Positions 1 through 8,929 are shown, counted from the stretch's first letter. The stretch is DNA of 32,479 bases from Nocardia carnea (GCF_029869215.1 NZ_JARWPM010000370.1:1-32479); one strand, 5' to 3'. Made by a program: numbers and translations. Notes: generated by a model not told the origin, from the sequence alone.

Positions 1-141
1 GCCGTCCATAAATACTCTCATTAATTCCCGTCTTGTTTTTCCGGGGGGTGGGTGGGGGGCCCCGCGCCCCCCCCCCGGGGCCCGTAAAAAACCGGGGCGC
101 CCTTAATTACCCGGCCCCCCCGGGAAGAGTGGATCAGCGGA
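1..141. other. Low-complexity, probably unreliable window edge
   Basis: This stretch has long homopolymer runs of G and C mixed with AT-rich scraps and no codon structure. It is unlike the smooth high-GC coding sequence that begins at 142. It resembles the low-quality end of a contig or a collapsed read end more than a biological element. A GC-rich terminator for the leftward gene could be hidden here, but the sequence cannot be trusted enough to call one. Confidence 0.6.
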
Positions 142-1977
142 TCAGAACGCCGCTTCGTCCAGCTCCATGATGTCGTTGTCGAGGTTCGACAGGATGGTGC
201 GGGTGGCGGTCAGCTCCGGCAGGATATTGCGGGCGAAGAACTGCGCGACGCCCACCTTGCCCTGGTAGAAGGCCTTGTCCGCACCCTCGGCGCCGGCGTC
301 CAGCGCTGCCCCGGCCACCTCGGCCTGGCGCAGCAGCTGCCAGCCGATCAGCAGATCGCCCACCGAGAGCAGGAAGCGCACCGAGCCCAGGCCCACCTTG
401 TACAGCTCGTCGGTCTGCTCCTGCGCGGCCATCAGGTGGCCGGTGAGGGTGGCGGCCATGGCCTGGACATCCTCGAGCGCGGTAGCCAGCAGTTTGCGCT
501 CGGCCTTGAGCCGGCCGTTGCCCGCCTCCGAGTCGATGAACTTCTGGATCTGGCCGGCCACATGGGCCAGCGCGACCCCGCGGTCCCGGGCGATCTTGCG
601 GAAGAAGAAGTCCTGCGCCTGGATGGCGGTGGTGCCCTCGTACAGCGAGTCGATCTTGGCGTCGCGGATGTACTGCTCGATCGGGTAGTCCTGCAGGAAG
701 CCGGAGCCGCCCAGGGTCTGCAGCGATTCGGTCAGGTACTGGTAGGCACGCTCGGAGCCCACACCCTTCACGATCGGCAGCAGCAGATCGTTGACCCGGG
801 CCGCGGTATCGGCGTCGGCACCGGAGACGGCCGCGGCGACATCGGCGTCCTGGTGCGCGGCCGTGTACAGGTACACCGCACGCAGGCCCTCGGCGTAGGC
901 CTTCTGGGTGGCCAGGCTGCGCCGGACGTCCGGGTGGTGGGTGATGGTGACCCGCGGCGCGGTCTTGTCCGCCATCTGGGTCAGGTCGGCACCCTGCACG
1001 CGCTGCTTGGCGTAGTCGAGCGCGTTGAGGTAGCCGGTGGACAGGGTCGCGATGGCCTTGGTACCCACCATCATCCGCGCGTGCTCGATGACCTCGAACA
1101 TCTGCGCGATGCCCTGATGCACCTCGCCCACGAGCCAGCCCTTGGCCGGGATGCCGTGGCCACCGAAAGTGACCTCACAGGTGGCCGAAACCTTCAGGCC
1201 CATCTTGTGCTCGACGTTGGTGACGAAAACGCCGTTGCGCTCGCCCAGTTCGCCGGTTTCGTGGTCGAAGTGGAACTTCGGTACGAAGAACAGCGAAAGG
1301 CCCTTGGTGCCGGGGCCGGCGCCCTCGGGCCGGGCCAGCACCAGGTGCATGATGTTCGGGAAGAGGTCGTCGGAATCGGCCGAGGTGATGAAGCGTTTCA
1401 CGCCCTCGATATGCCAGGAGCCGTCCTCCTGCCGGACCGCCTTGGTGCGGCCCGCGCCCACATCGGAGCCGGCGTCGGGCTCGGTGAGCACCATGGTGGC
1501 GCCCCAGCCCTGCTCGACGGCGATCTTGGCCCACTTCTTCTGCTCTTCGGTGGCGTTGTTGTAGAAGATATTGGCGAACCCGGGGCCGGCCGCGTACATG
1601 AAGGCGGCGGGCTGCGCGCCCAGGATCAGCTCGGCGATGGCCCAGTAGGCGGCGCGCGGGACCTCGATACCACCCAGTTCGGGGTCGACGGAGAAGGTGT
1701 CCCAGCCGCCTTCCTGCAGGGTCCGGTAGCTCTTCTTGAACGACTCGGGGAGGGTGACCGTATGGGTTTCCGGATCGAAGACCGGCGGGTTGCGGTCGGC
1801 ATCGGCGAAGGATTCGCCCAGCGGGCCTTCGGCCAGGCGCCGCACCTCGTTGAGCATCTCCTTGACGGTGTCGGTGTCCAGGTCACCGTAGGCGCCGGAC
1901 TCGAGGATGCTGCCCAGTCCGAGGACCTCGAAGAGGTTGAACTCCAGGTCGCGGACGTTGCTCTTGTAATGACCCAT
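142..1977 (-). CDS. fadE5: Acyl-CoA dehydrogenase FadE5
   Basis: 611-aa flavoprotein of the acyl-CoA dehydrogenase family, catalysing alpha,beta-dehydrogenation of acyl-CoA in the first step of beta-oxidation. Length, the N-terminus ([20 protein letters not shown]) and the C-terminus ([11 protein letters not shown]) match mycobacterial FadE5 as I remember it. Visible family features are the FAD/substrate stretch [13 protein letters not shown], the [12 protein letters not shown] segment and the C-terminal [14 protein letters not shown] motif, whose YEG glutamate is the usual catalytic base position. The frame stays open a further 54 codons upstream, but I chose the ATG at 1977 because GGAGAG lies just before it and family homology begins there. 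The extra upstream codons fall in the promoter. It is transcribed alone, divergent from the hydrolase at 2379. FadE5 proteins are reported to accept a broad range of chain lengths; substrate here is not deducible. Confidence 0.95.
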   Translation of the reverse strand: MGHYKSNVRDLEFNLFEVLGLGSILESGAYGDLDTDTVKEMLNEVRRLAEGPLGESFADADRNPPVFDPETHTVTLPESFKKSYRTLQEGGWDTFSVDPELGGIEVPRAAYWAIAELILGAQPAAFMYAAGPGFANIFYNNATEEQKKWAKIAVEQGWGATMVLTEPDAGSDVGAGRTKAVRQEDGSWHIEGVKRFITSADSDDLFPNIMHLVLARPEGAGPGTKGLSLFFVPKFHFDHETGELGERNGVFVTNVEHKMGLKVSATCEVTFGGHGIPAKGWLVGEVHQGIAQMFEVIEHARMMVGTKAIATLSTGYLNALDYAKQRVQGADLTQMADKTAPRVTITHHPDVRRSLATQKAYAEGLRAVYLYTAAHQDADVAAAVSGADADTAARVNDLLLPIVKGVGSERAYQYLTESLQTLGGSGFLQDYPIEQYIRDAKIDSLYEGTTAIQAQDFFFRKIARDRGVALAHVAGQIQKFIDSEAGNGRLKAERKLLATALEDVQAMAATLTGHLMAAQEQTDELYKVGLGSVRFLLSVGDLLIGWQLLRQAEVAGAALDAGAEGADKAFYQGKVGVAQFFARNILPELTATRTILSNLDNDIMELDEAAF

Positions 1978-2072
1978 TGTGATACTCACTCTCCGTTGAG
2001 TCGGGTGCGGTCGGTGTCTACAGCCGTTCCCGCCCGTTGTTGCCACCGGGTAGCTACCGGAAAGCGGCAGGC

Positions 2073-2124
2073 TACTCGCGGGTAACTTACCTACTATATT
2101 ACCGACGGGTAAGGCAGTCGGCAA
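2073..2124 (-). promoter_or_regulatory. fadE5 promoter overlapped by two TetR-like operator palindromes
   Basis: On the minus strand a -35 TTGCCG (2119-2124) and a -10 TAATAT (2096-2101) are separated by exactly 17 bp, upstream of fadE5. An inverted repeat, TTACC-GACG-GGTAA (2099-2112), fills the spacer and touches the -10. A second, TACTCGCGGGTA with one mismatch (2073-2084), lies at the expected transcription start. A third short palindrome, GGTAGCTACC, is at 2049-2058. The layout is that of a repressed promoter. The regulator is not identified; TetR-type is an inference from operator size. The rest of the gap (2125-2378) shows no gene or other element. Confidence 0.65.
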
Positions 2125-2378
2125 AGGCTTGCGCGGCAATGTGACGCGCGGAACAGGCTGCGGCCCGGTGACCTGCGGAAATGGGCAGCTGCACGGGGTC
2201 GGCGGGCCTGATCACGGTCGCGTCTCCGGCGCCGGGTGCCCCATTACAGGCGGTGATATCCGCCGCTTCTATGGCCGCCTGAACCGCCTCTCATCAGCGG
2301 TTTGTGTGCAGCCTGTGCCGGGGCGACGCCCGGGCCCCGAGTGCGGCGGACCCGATCCCGGACTCGTTAGGGTGAGGT

Positions 2379-2978
2379 GTGCGGATCGAGACGAGCGCCG
2401 GCCCCGCCGAGGCCGAGATCGACCACCCGGACGACCCCGCGTTCCTGCTGGTCTTCACCCACGGCGCCGGTGGCGGCGTGGACAGCCGGGACATCCTGGC
2501 CGTCCGCGATACCGCGCTGGCCGCGGGCGGGGTGGTGGCCCGCGTTCTGCAGCCCTACCGGGTGGCCGGGCGGCGCGCTCCGGGCAAACCGGAACCACAG
2601 GACAAAGCGTGGATCGAACTGGTCACCGCACTGCGCACCGAACTCGGATCCGAGCTGCCGCTGGTGCAGGGTGGGCGCAGCAACGGGGCGCGGGTGGCCT
2701 GCCGGACGGCCGGTGAACTCGGCGCCCGTGGAATCGTGGCGGTGTCCTTCCCGCTGCATCCGCCCGGGAAACCCGAGAAGTCCCGGCGCGACGAACTGCT
2801 TGCGGCGGCGCCCACCGACGTCGTGGTGATCAACGGCGGTAGTGACCCGTTCGGAACACCGGACCCTGCGGACGCGGCGGAGGTCCGGGTGATTCCCGGC
2901 CAGGCGCATTCGTTCACCAAAGGATTCGACACGATCGCCGAAACACTCGCCCCCTGGTTCCGGCGCTGGGGCGGCTGA
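2379..2978 (+). CDS. Small alpha/beta hydrolase (KANL3/Tex30-like)
   Basis: 199-aa cytoplasmic alpha/beta hydrolase. The oxyanion-side loop FTHGAGGG (about 27-33), nucleophile elbow GGRSNGARV with Ser101, acid SDPFG (Asp156) and GQAHSF with His177 form a complete catalytic triad in the expected order. The compact size fits the dienelactone-hydrolase/KANL3-Tex30 type rather than full-length lipases. The start is GTG at 2379 with GGTGAGG just upstream. Substrate is unknown. It is divergent from fadE5 and is followed 15 bp later by the end of a convergent methyltransferase gene, so it appears monocistronic. Confidence 0.8.
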   Translation: MRIETSAGPAEAEIDHPDDPAFLLVFTHGAGGGVDSRDILAVRDTALAAGGVVARVLQPYRVAGRRAPGKPEPQDKAWIELVTALRTELGSELPLVQGGRSNGARVACRTAGELGARGIVAVSFPLHPPGKPEKSRRDELLAAAPTDVVVINGGSDPFGTPDPADAAEVRVIPGQAHSFTKGFDTIAETLAPWFRRWGG

Positions 2979-2993
2979 GAACTGCGGTTCGTG

Positions 2994-3653
2994 CTACACG
3001 GCAGCTTTGGTGGCGACTACGAGGGCGTCGATCGCGTCCCCGTTCTCGGTCGGCCGCAGCACCTGCTGGGCGGTATCGATCTGCATACCGCTGTCGTCGC
3101 CCAGGTCGGCGACCACATCGCCGGGCGTGAACAGGATTGCCGGATCCTGCGGGCCGCCGTACCCCCGTTCGGGATTCGCGCTGTCGTGGCCCAGGACCAG
3201 CAGCATCCCGCCGGGGTTGAGCAGGTTCGCCGCCCGCCGCACCATCTCCCGGCGCTGTCCCGCCGGGAGATGCAGGAACACCATCAGGACCAGCTCGTAC
3301 GGACCCCCGATATCCACCCCCGGCTCGGTCAGATCGGCGCACTGCCAGGTGATCCGCTCCCGGATCGAGCGGGTGAGCCGGGTCGCGACGGTGCGCCCCT
3401 TATCGACCCCGACCTGGGAGAAATCCACCGCGTGCACCTGCCAGCCGTGCGTGGCCAGCCACAACGCGTTGCGCCCCTCTCCGCAGGCCAGATCCAGCGC
3501 GCGGGGGAATTCGGGTATTTCGCCGTCCGGACCCGGCAGGCGCGGTACCCGCCGGTCCAGCCCGTGCACGAACTCCACCACCGTGTTGTTCGGCGGTGCG
3601 CCCCACACCAGTTCGCTCTGCACGTACCGCGCATCCCACTCCGCCGCGTCCAT
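2994..3653 (-). CDS. Class I SAM-dependent methyltransferase (TehB/type-12-like)
   Basis: 219-aa soluble methyltransferase. Motif I, LDLACGEGRNALWLA (about residues 53-67), binds the SAM methionine/ribose. HAVDFSQVGVDKGR (about 74-87) is the acidic post-motif ending beta-2. ELVLMVFLHLPAGQRREMVR resembles the motif IV region. The opening WDARYVQSELVWGAPPN is typical of the TehB/thiopurine-methyltransferase-like group, which act on small molecules. The acceptor substrate cannot be inferred. The ATG at 3653 has no clear Shine-Dalgarno. It lies downstream of the DUF4185 gene on the same strand with a 70-nt gap, so co-transcription is possible but not shown. Confidence 0.85.
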   Translation of the reverse strand: MDAAEWDARYVQSELVWGAPPNNTVVEFVHGLDRRVPRLPGPDGEIPEFPRALDLACGEGRNALWLATHGWQVHAVDFSQVGVDKGRTVATRLTRSIRERITWQCADLTEPGVDIGGPYELVLMVFLHLPAGQRREMVRRAANLLNPGGMLLVLGHDSANPERGYGGPQDPAILFTPGDVVADLGDDSGMQIDTAQQVLRPTENGDAIDALVVATKAAV

Positions 3654-3723
3654 ACCGCAAGTGTATGGGCGGTGTGCCGGGCGGCGACGTCGAGTTCGCG
3701 AAGCCCTCGCGCCGCCGCCGGAC

Positions 3724-4830
3724 CTACAGGCGCGTGCGCATCAGGACGACGTTGTACTGGTTGTGGACGGTGGTGAGGAAGTACAGGTCGCTGCCGGTCT
3801 GGTACGGGAAGAGCGACGGGGCGTAGGCGGTCGGGAGTTCCCGGGTGTCGATCAGCACCCGGGGCGGGCTCCACGGGCCTTGCGGGGCGGGGGCCGTACG
3901 CATGACCACGGAATTGAACGGATCGGTGGTCAATGAAACATATTGTCCCAGATAGTCGTTCCACATCACCGACAATTCGCCGACCCCGTGCATGATCGGC
4001 CGGGCGGCATTCACGTCGCCGTGTTTCCAGGCGCCGCCGTCCCAGTATTCGTAGGCGCCCAGATTCTGGATATCCGCTTCGCGGACCCGGGAGACGTAGG
4101 CGGCATTATCTCGGCCCGAGGCCGTTCCGTAGACGTATACGAATCCGCCGTCCTTGACGAAGGCATTCATCTGGAAATTGCGATTACCGCCCTCATTGGG
4201 CCGGCGGGTGAAAGTGAGGTCGGCCCAGGTTTCGCCGTTGTCGGCGGATGCGGCCAGCCCCGAGTAATTGGTTGTCCATTCTCCCGGGGTGTCCCAGGTT
4301 TTCACCGACATCAGGCTCATGTATTGGACGCCGTTCACCGAGATACCGGCGGTGGGGATCCGGCTGATCTCCAGGAAGGGGATTTTCGGGCTGGGGATCA
4401 GATCACGGGCCTGGCCGAAGACATCGCGAACCACACTGTCGAAGTAGATACCGTGCCGGGGATCGCGGGTATGGCTGCGGACCAGCACATTGCTGCGCCA
4501 CGCCCACATGCTGCCGGACAGCAGGTTGGGGAATCCGACGCCCGCGGTATCGCCGAACGCGGTGAGCATTTCACCGTGCCCGTTGTCCCACATGATGCCC
4601 AGGTCGGTACCGAGCATGTTGTAGTTGTGGGTGCCGTTCGGGCTGGCCATACCGGTCACCTGGAAAACCGCCCGGGTGGCCCCGTGCAACTGCGGGAGCC
4701 CGGTGGTGCCGTTCAGCACGGGAATAGGGTTGATGGCGTTGGGATTCGCCGTGGCCGGTGCGGTGGCCGCGAGGATTGCGGCCGATGCGCCCGCCAGCAA
4801 AGACATCAGTATGGATCCGGTTCTTTTCAA
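3724..4830 (-). CDS. Secreted DUF4185 protein, candidate endo-D-arabinanase
   Basis: 368-aa exported protein. It has a classic signal peptide: Lys2-Arg3, a hydrophobic core to about residue 22, and a likely cleavage after A-T-A (26-28). I chose the TTG at 4830, preceded by GGAGG, because it supplies the positive n-region; an internal Met9 would lose it. The mature part has the beta-propeller-like pattern of DUF4185, with sugar-hydrolase-type segments such as DLGIMWDNG, WRSNVLVRSHT, MSVKTWDTPGEW and YAPSLFPYQTGSDLYF. DUF4185 members have been assigned to glycoside hydrolase family GH183 and shown in some bacteria to cut D-arabinan of mycobacterial-type arabinogalactan. A role in wall arabinan remodelling fits a mycolate-type host but is inferred from family membership. 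Confidence 0.75.
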   Translation of the reverse strand: MKRTGSILMSLLAGASAAILAATAPATANPNAINPIPVLNGTTGLPQLHGATRAVFQVTGMASPNGTHNYNMLGTDLGIMWDNGHGEMLTAFGDTAGVGFPNLLSGSMWAWRSNVLVRSHTRDPRHGIYFDSVVRDVFGQARDLIPSPKIPFLEISRIPTAGISVNGVQYMSLMSVKTWDTPGEWTTNYSGLAASADNGETWADLTFTRRPNEGGNRNFQMNAFVKDGGFVYVYGTASGRDNAAYVSRVREADIQNLGAYEYWDGGAWKHGDVNAARPIMHGVGELSVMWNDYLGQYVSLTTDPFNSVVMRTAPAPQGPWSPPRVLIDTRELPTAYAPSLFPYQTGSDLYFLTTVHNQYNVVLMRTRL

Positions 4831-5140
4831 GTCCGTCGGACCTCCGGGTTGCGTCGAATATCGCCGCGGAAATACGGGGGAATCTCGGGATCTGATACAC
4901 GGGTCGATTCGACTGGCTGGCAGATCGCGGTCATGTTAGCAGTGGATATGCCCTGTTCAGAGGTAATGAGCAACGGTTCTGTGAAGGTGTCATGCTTGCG
5001 ACCGGAGTTGTTGCTGATTTGTCACCAGGAACGACACCGGCCGGGTAACTGTCCGCGGGCGCCGTAGACCGCTCCATGGTCTAATCGAGAAGTTAACCGC
5101 GCATTTCAGCGGGTTACTTCAGCGAGGAAGCGGAGGACGT
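4831..5140. promoter_or_regulatory. Divergent intergenic region between DUF4185 and thiolase-like genes
   Basis: This 310-bp gap must carry promoters for both flanking genes. An imperfect inverted repeat, GAAGTTAACC (5089-5098) and GGTTACTTC (5112-5120), differs by a single extra T and sits just before the rightward gene, where an operator could act. GGAGG at about 5132-5136 is the ribosome site for the gene at 5141. I could not fix a -35/-10 pair with confidence and see no small ORF with a credible start. Confidence 0.35.
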
Positions 5141-6661
5141 ATGCTGCCAGCCGGAATGGACCCGCGCACACCGGTGCTCGTCGGAGTCGGTCAGATCGTG
5201 CACCGGTCCGGTGAACCGGGTCTGCCGGGGCCGGTCGAACTGGCGGCCGAGTCGTTGCGCCGGGCGGGGGCCGACAGCGGAACGGGTGATGCCCTGCTGC
5301 GTTCGGCCGATGTGGTCGCGTCGGTCGCGACGGTGACCAGCACCTACCCCGATATGGCCGCCCTGGTGGCGGCCGAGCTCGGTGCGAGCCCCAAACGCAC
5401 CTGGCAGTCGGCCCCCTACGGCGGTGACGCGCCGCAGCGCCTGCTCAACCTGCTGGGCCGGCAGATCGCCGAGGGCAAGGCCGATATCGCGCTGCTCTGC
5501 GGCGCGGAGTCGGTGGCCTCGTGGACCGCCGCCAAACGGTCCGGTACCGATCCGGGCTGGCCGGTGCAGGACGAGAACGCCGCGCCGGACGAGATCATCG
5601 GCGCCGACGCCGCGCCGAATACCGAGATGGAGACCGGCGCCGGCCTGTGGGGCCCGATCTATATGTACGCGCTGATGGAATCGGCCATGCGCAACCGGCT
5701 CGGGCTCGACGAGGCCACCCACCTCGCCCGCATCGGCGGGCTCTGGTCCCGGTTCTCCGAGGTGGCCGCCCGCAACCCCTATGCGTGGCTACCCACCGAA
5801 CGCAGCGTCGCCGAACTCGTCACCACCGGCCCCGACAACCGGATGGTTTCCACCCCGTACCCGAAGCTGCTGATGGCGAACCTGACCGTCGACCAAGGGG
5901 CGGGTCTCATCCTGTGCAGTGCCGCGGCGGCGGACGCGGCGGGAGTACCCCGGGAGCTGTGGGTCTTCCCGCACGGCGGCGCCACCGCCACCGAGACCTG
6001 GTACGTCTCCGAACGCACCGATATGGCGGCGTCCCCGGCGATCGCCGCGGCCGGCCGGGCGGCGCTCGCCGGTGCGGGTATCGGAATCGACGATATCGCC
6101 CATATCGACCTGTATTCGTGCTTCCCGGTGGCCGTCCAGGTGGGCGCGGCGGCGCTCGGCCTGCCGATCGACGACCCGGCCCGCCCGCTCACCGTCACCG
6201 GCGGCCTGACCTTCGGCGGCGGACCGGGCAACAACTACAGCACCCACGGCATCGCCACCATGGCCCAGATCCTGCGGCGCAATCCCGGCGACTACGGGCT
6301 CACCACCGCCCTCGGCTGGTACATCACCAAACACGGAGTGGGCGTGTACTCGGCGAAACCGCCGGCCCAACCGTTCCGTCCGGTGGAAGCCGAAGTCCCG
6401 CAGGCGCGCCGCGACACCGCACCGGGATACACGGGTCCGGCGGTGATCGAGGCCTACACCGTGCCGCACCGCAAGGGCAGCGCGGGCGACGAAGCCGAAT
6501 CCGTGGTGGTGAGCGCCTTGAATCCGGCGGGTGCCCGCATACTTGTCCGGGCGACCGACAGTGAAACCATTGCCGCCTGCACCGCCGGCGACCGGCTCGG
6601 TGCCGCCATCGAAATCACTGCCGCCGACCGTTTCATCCTGCGTAGCGAGAGGACAGCCTGA
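5141..6661 (+). CDS. Thiolase-like protein type 1 (TLP1) with added C-terminal domain
   Basis: 506-aa thiolase-superfamily protein resembling mycobacterial TLP1. The N-terminal thiolase half opens with TPVLVGVGQ, and its GKADIALLCGAESVAS segment matches the GG-ES region of thiolases. Counting back from there, the place of the nucleophilic cysteine is occupied by the GGD of SAPYGGDAPQ (about 94-96), so the usual acyl-accepting Cys is absent. The C-terminal half carries YSCFPVAVQVG and GGLTFGGGPGNNYSTHG. An extra domain of about 74 residues (433-506) resembles the OB-fold-like C-terminal addition of TLP1 proteins. GGAGG precedes the ATG by 5 nt. Its stop overlaps the next start by one base (TGATG), so it is translationally coupled to an enoyl-CoA hydratase. 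The likely ligand is an acyl-CoA; true thiolase activity is doubtful. Confidence 0.82.
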   Translation: MLPAGMDPRTPVLVGVGQIVHRSGEPGLPGPVELAAESLRRAGADSGTGDALLRSADVVASVATVTSTYPDMAALVAAELGASPKRTWQSAPYGGDAPQRLLNLLGRQIAEGKADIALLCGAESVASWTAAKRSGTDPGWPVQDENAAPDEIIGADAAPNTEMETGAGLWGPIYMYALMESAMRNRLGLDEATHLARIGGLWSRFSEVAARNPYAWLPTERSVAELVTTGPDNRMVSTPYPKLLMANLTVDQGAGLILCSAAAADAAGVPRELWVFPHGGATATETWYVSERTDMAASPAIAAAGRAALAGAGIGIDDIAHIDLYSCFPVAVQVGAAALGLPIDDPARPLTVTGGLTFGGGPGNNYSTHGIATMAQILRRNPGDYGLTTALGWYITKHGVGVYSAKPPAQPFRPVEAEVPQARRDTAPGYTGPAVIEAYTVPHRKGSAGDEAESVVVSALNPAGARILVRATDSETIAACTAGDRLGAAIEITAADRFILRSERTA

Positions 6662-7425
6662 TGACCGACACCGTGCTCCTGGAGCGGTGTGATGCGATCA
6701 CCGTGCTCACCATCAACCGGCCGGCGGCGCGTAACGCCATCGACCTGGCCACGGCGAAGGCGATCGAGGCCGCGCTCGACGAGTTCGAAGCCGATGATTC
6801 GGCCCGTGTGCTGGTGCTCACCGGCGCCGACGGGACCTTCAGCGCCGGTATGGATCTCATCGGCATGACCCGCGGCGAGGTACCGGTGACCGAACGGCGC
6901 GGCCCGCTCGGGATCGCCGCGAAACCGCCGGTGAAGCCGATGGTTTCGGCGGTCGAGGGTTTCGCACTGGCCGGTGGTTTCGAACTGGCCCTCGCCGGTG
7001 ACCTGATCGTCGCCGCGCGGGACGCGAAATTCGGAATTCCCGAGGTGAAACGCGGACTCGTGGCCGCCGCCGGTGGGGTCATGCGGCTCACCCAGCGCCT
7101 GCCGCGCAGTATCGCGGCCGAACTGGCGCTGACCGGGGGCCGGATCAGTGCGGAACGGCTGTATCAGCTGGGTCTGGTCAACCGGGTCACCGAGCACGGT
7201 GAGGCGCTGGAGGTCGCGCTGGAGCTGGCCGGCGAGATCGCGGCCGCGGCTCCGCTGGCGGTGGCGGCCAGTAAGCGGATCATCGACGAGACCCCCGACT
7301 GGAGCACCGCCGAAGGTTTTGCCAAACAGGGCGAAATCGCGCTTCCCGCATTGGTGTCCAAGGACGCCGCGGAAGGCGCACTGGCGTTCGCGGAAAAGCG
7401 CGACCCGGTCTGGCAAGGTCGCTGA
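6661..7425 (+). CDS. Enoyl-CoA hydratase/isomerase (crotonase family)
   Basis: 254-aa crotonase-fold enzyme, normal family length. The oxyanion-hole segments TFSAGMDL (59-66) and FALAGGFELALAGDL (101-115) are intact. The two glutamates expected of hydratases are present: Glu108 in GGFELA and Glu128 in GIPEVKRG. A true hydratase of 2-enoyl-CoA is therefore plausible, although members with both glutamates also include isomerases. It begins at an ATG that overlaps the previous stop by one base and has GAGAGGA upstream. The pair forms a two-gene operon, suggesting that the TLP1-like protein and this enzyme handle the same acyl-CoA intermediate. Confidence 0.88.
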   Translation: MTDTVLLERCDAITVLTINRPAARNAIDLATAKAIEAALDEFEADDSARVLVLTGADGTFSAGMDLIGMTRGEVPVTERRGPLGIAAKPPVKPMVSAVEGFALAGGFELALAGDLIVAARDAKFGIPEVKRGLVAAAGGVMRLTQRLPRSIAAELALTGGRISAERLYQLGLVNRVTEHGEALEVALELAGEIAAAAPLAVAASKRIIDETPDWSTAEGFAKQGEIALPALVSKDAAEGALAFAEKRDPVWQGR

Positions 7426-7454
7426 GCAGGCGGTTCGCTGGGCCTGAGATACGG

Positions 7455-7486
7455 CCCGGCCCCTGACCATCGCTGGTGTGGCCGGG
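7455..7486 (+). terminator. Weak GC hairpin after the thiolase-like/crotonase operon
   Basis: CCCGGCC (7455-7461) pairs with GGCCGGG (7480-7486) around an 18-nt loop, shortly after the crotonase stop and before a convergent gene. There is no T-tract and the loop is large, so this is only a possible terminator. Confidence 0.3.
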
Positions 7487-7611
7487 GTCGGCTGATCGGA
7501 TCAGGCGGACGCGGTCAGGGCGACGGTGAGCCGTTCGGGCCTCGGTCCGCCGACGCGGAGTCGGAACAGGTGCGGTCCGGGTGCCCCGGAGCTGTCGGCG
7601 AGACAGCTCTG

Positions 7612-8394
7612 TTACGAGGGTGACTGTTCGAGAATGACGCGGGCGCAGGCGGCCGGGTCGTCGTAGAACGGGGTATGTCCGCTGCCCTCGAGTGTGATGT
7701 GCCGGGCATGCGGGAGTACTTCGCGGGCCCGCCGGCTCTGGGTTTTGTAGGTGAGCAGGATGTCGCGGTTACCCCAGGCGATCGTCACCGGGAGATCCGC
7801 CAGCGCGGCCGGGTCGGCGAGCTTCGCGTCGGTGAACGAATCCAAGGCGGGGGAGAAACCCAGCGAGTTCACCGCCCCGTTGGCGGTATCCAGGGCGGTC
7901 TGCGCGTCGACGGCCCAGGGTTTTCCGAAGACCAGGCTCAGGAACATGGTCCGGCCGGCCGGGGTGCCGAGCACCTTCGGCATGGCCGGGCCCAGCAGGC
8001 GGCCGAGCTTCTTGGATTGTCCCAGCGACTGCTGACACCAGATCCGCCCGGGCTTGTCCCAGAAGAAGATCGGGGAGAAGGCTGTCACGGAGCGGGCCAG
8101 GCCGCGGGCGCCGAGGTTCAGGGAGATACCGCCGCCCATGGAGTTCCCGGCGAGGTGGGGCCGGTCGAGGCCTTGGTCGGCCAGGAAGCCGGCGAGGGCG
8201 TCGGTCAGCGTGTCCACCGTGGTGCGTGGCAGCGGTGCGGACCCGCCGAAGCCGGGGAGGTCCACCGCGATCACATCGAAATGGTCGGCGAGTGTTCCGA
8301 TGATCGGTTCCCAGACCTGCCAGCGGCTACCGACACCGTGCACCAGGACCAGGGGTTCGCCGCGACCTTCCCGGTGGTGATTGAGGACCGTCAT
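7612..8394 (-). CDS. Alpha/beta hydrolase fold protein
   Basis: 260-aa single-domain hydrolase. LVHGVGSRWQVW (about 17-28) gives the HG oxyanion motif, AGNSMGGG the nucleophile Ser85, WGNRDILL the acid Asp211 and GSGHTPF the base His240. The triad is complete with normal spacing. A cap region rich in aromatic and hydrophobic residues (about 105-170) suggests a hydrophobic substrate such as an ester, epoxide or ring-cleavage product; none can be singled out. The ATG at 8394 is followed by MTVLNHHREGRGEPLVLVHG, a typical N-terminus. It is monocistronic, convergent with the crotonase operon. Confidence 0.85.
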   Translation of the reverse strand: MTVLNHHREGRGEPLVLVHGVGSRWQVWEPIIGTLADHFDVIAVDLPGFGGSAPLPRTTVDTLTDALAGFLADQGLDRPHLAGNSMGGGISLNLGARGLARSVTAFSPIFFWDKPGRIWCQQSLGQSKKLGRLLGPAMPKVLGTPAGRTMFLSLVFGKPWAVDAQTALDTANGAVNSLGFSPALDSFTDAKLADPAALADLPVTIAWGNRDILLTYKTQSRRAREVLPHARHITLEGSGHTPFYDDPAACARVILEQSPS

Positions 8395-8929
8395 GGTCAG
8401 CGCTCCGATCGAGACATGTATGGCGGGATCACACTAACAGCAGGCAGGGGACATCAGTTGGATACCGGCCGAGTGCGCCACTGGTGGGCCGGACCTCATC
8501 CGCCGCGTCGGCCGGCCATCCGGATAGCGAGTCGGTGAACCTACCCCGGGGCAAGTACCTGACCGGCATCCGGTGCATCACCGTCGCGCCGGGACGACCC
8601 AGGCGCCGGTGAATACCACTGCGACCGGCGCAAGAGGCCCTGACAGGTGCCGGCCGGGCCGGGTGATGCGCCGATATGAGACGCATCATTGTGAATGTCG
8701 CTTCCGGCGTGGCTGCTCGTGCCGCGGCTTCGGACACACCGGGCGATAGCTCCGGATGCCCGCGCCGGACCTGCGCGGATATCAGGTGTGAGCCATCTCG
8801 AAATATCGTTGCCCGAGTTGCGGCACGAGTGTGACTGCGACTACACACATGCGTGGGCGTCGTACCGGTGGTCGCGGACATCCCCGCGATCCCGCGGCGC
8901 CCAGGTGATACATCTGAGAGAGGAACCCG
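8395..8929. other. Intergenic region without recognised gene
   Basis: 535 bp between a leftward hydrolase and a rightward lipoprotein gene. Open frames across it (for example on the minus strand from 8881 to 8429) have arginine/serine/proline-rich translations typical of non-coding high-GC DNA and no ribosome site. It should contain the two divergent promoters, but no convincing -35/-10 pair, repeat or RNA structure was found. Confidence 0.5.

Noticed and set aside
436..2085. A 549-codon open frame on the plus strand opposite fadE5
   Set aside because: It mirrors the codon bias of fadE5 on the other strand. The translation is rich in Gly/Val/Arg without domains, and there is no ribosome site.
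1978..2139. N-terminal extension of fadE5 by 54 codons
   Set aside because: The extra codons cover the promoter and operator palindromes, have no homology-like character, and a good ribosome site precedes the ATG at 1977.
8429..8881. A 150-codon minus-strand frame in the gap before the lipoprotein gene
   Set aside because: Low-complexity Arg/Ser/Pro translation, no start signal and no recognisable fold.
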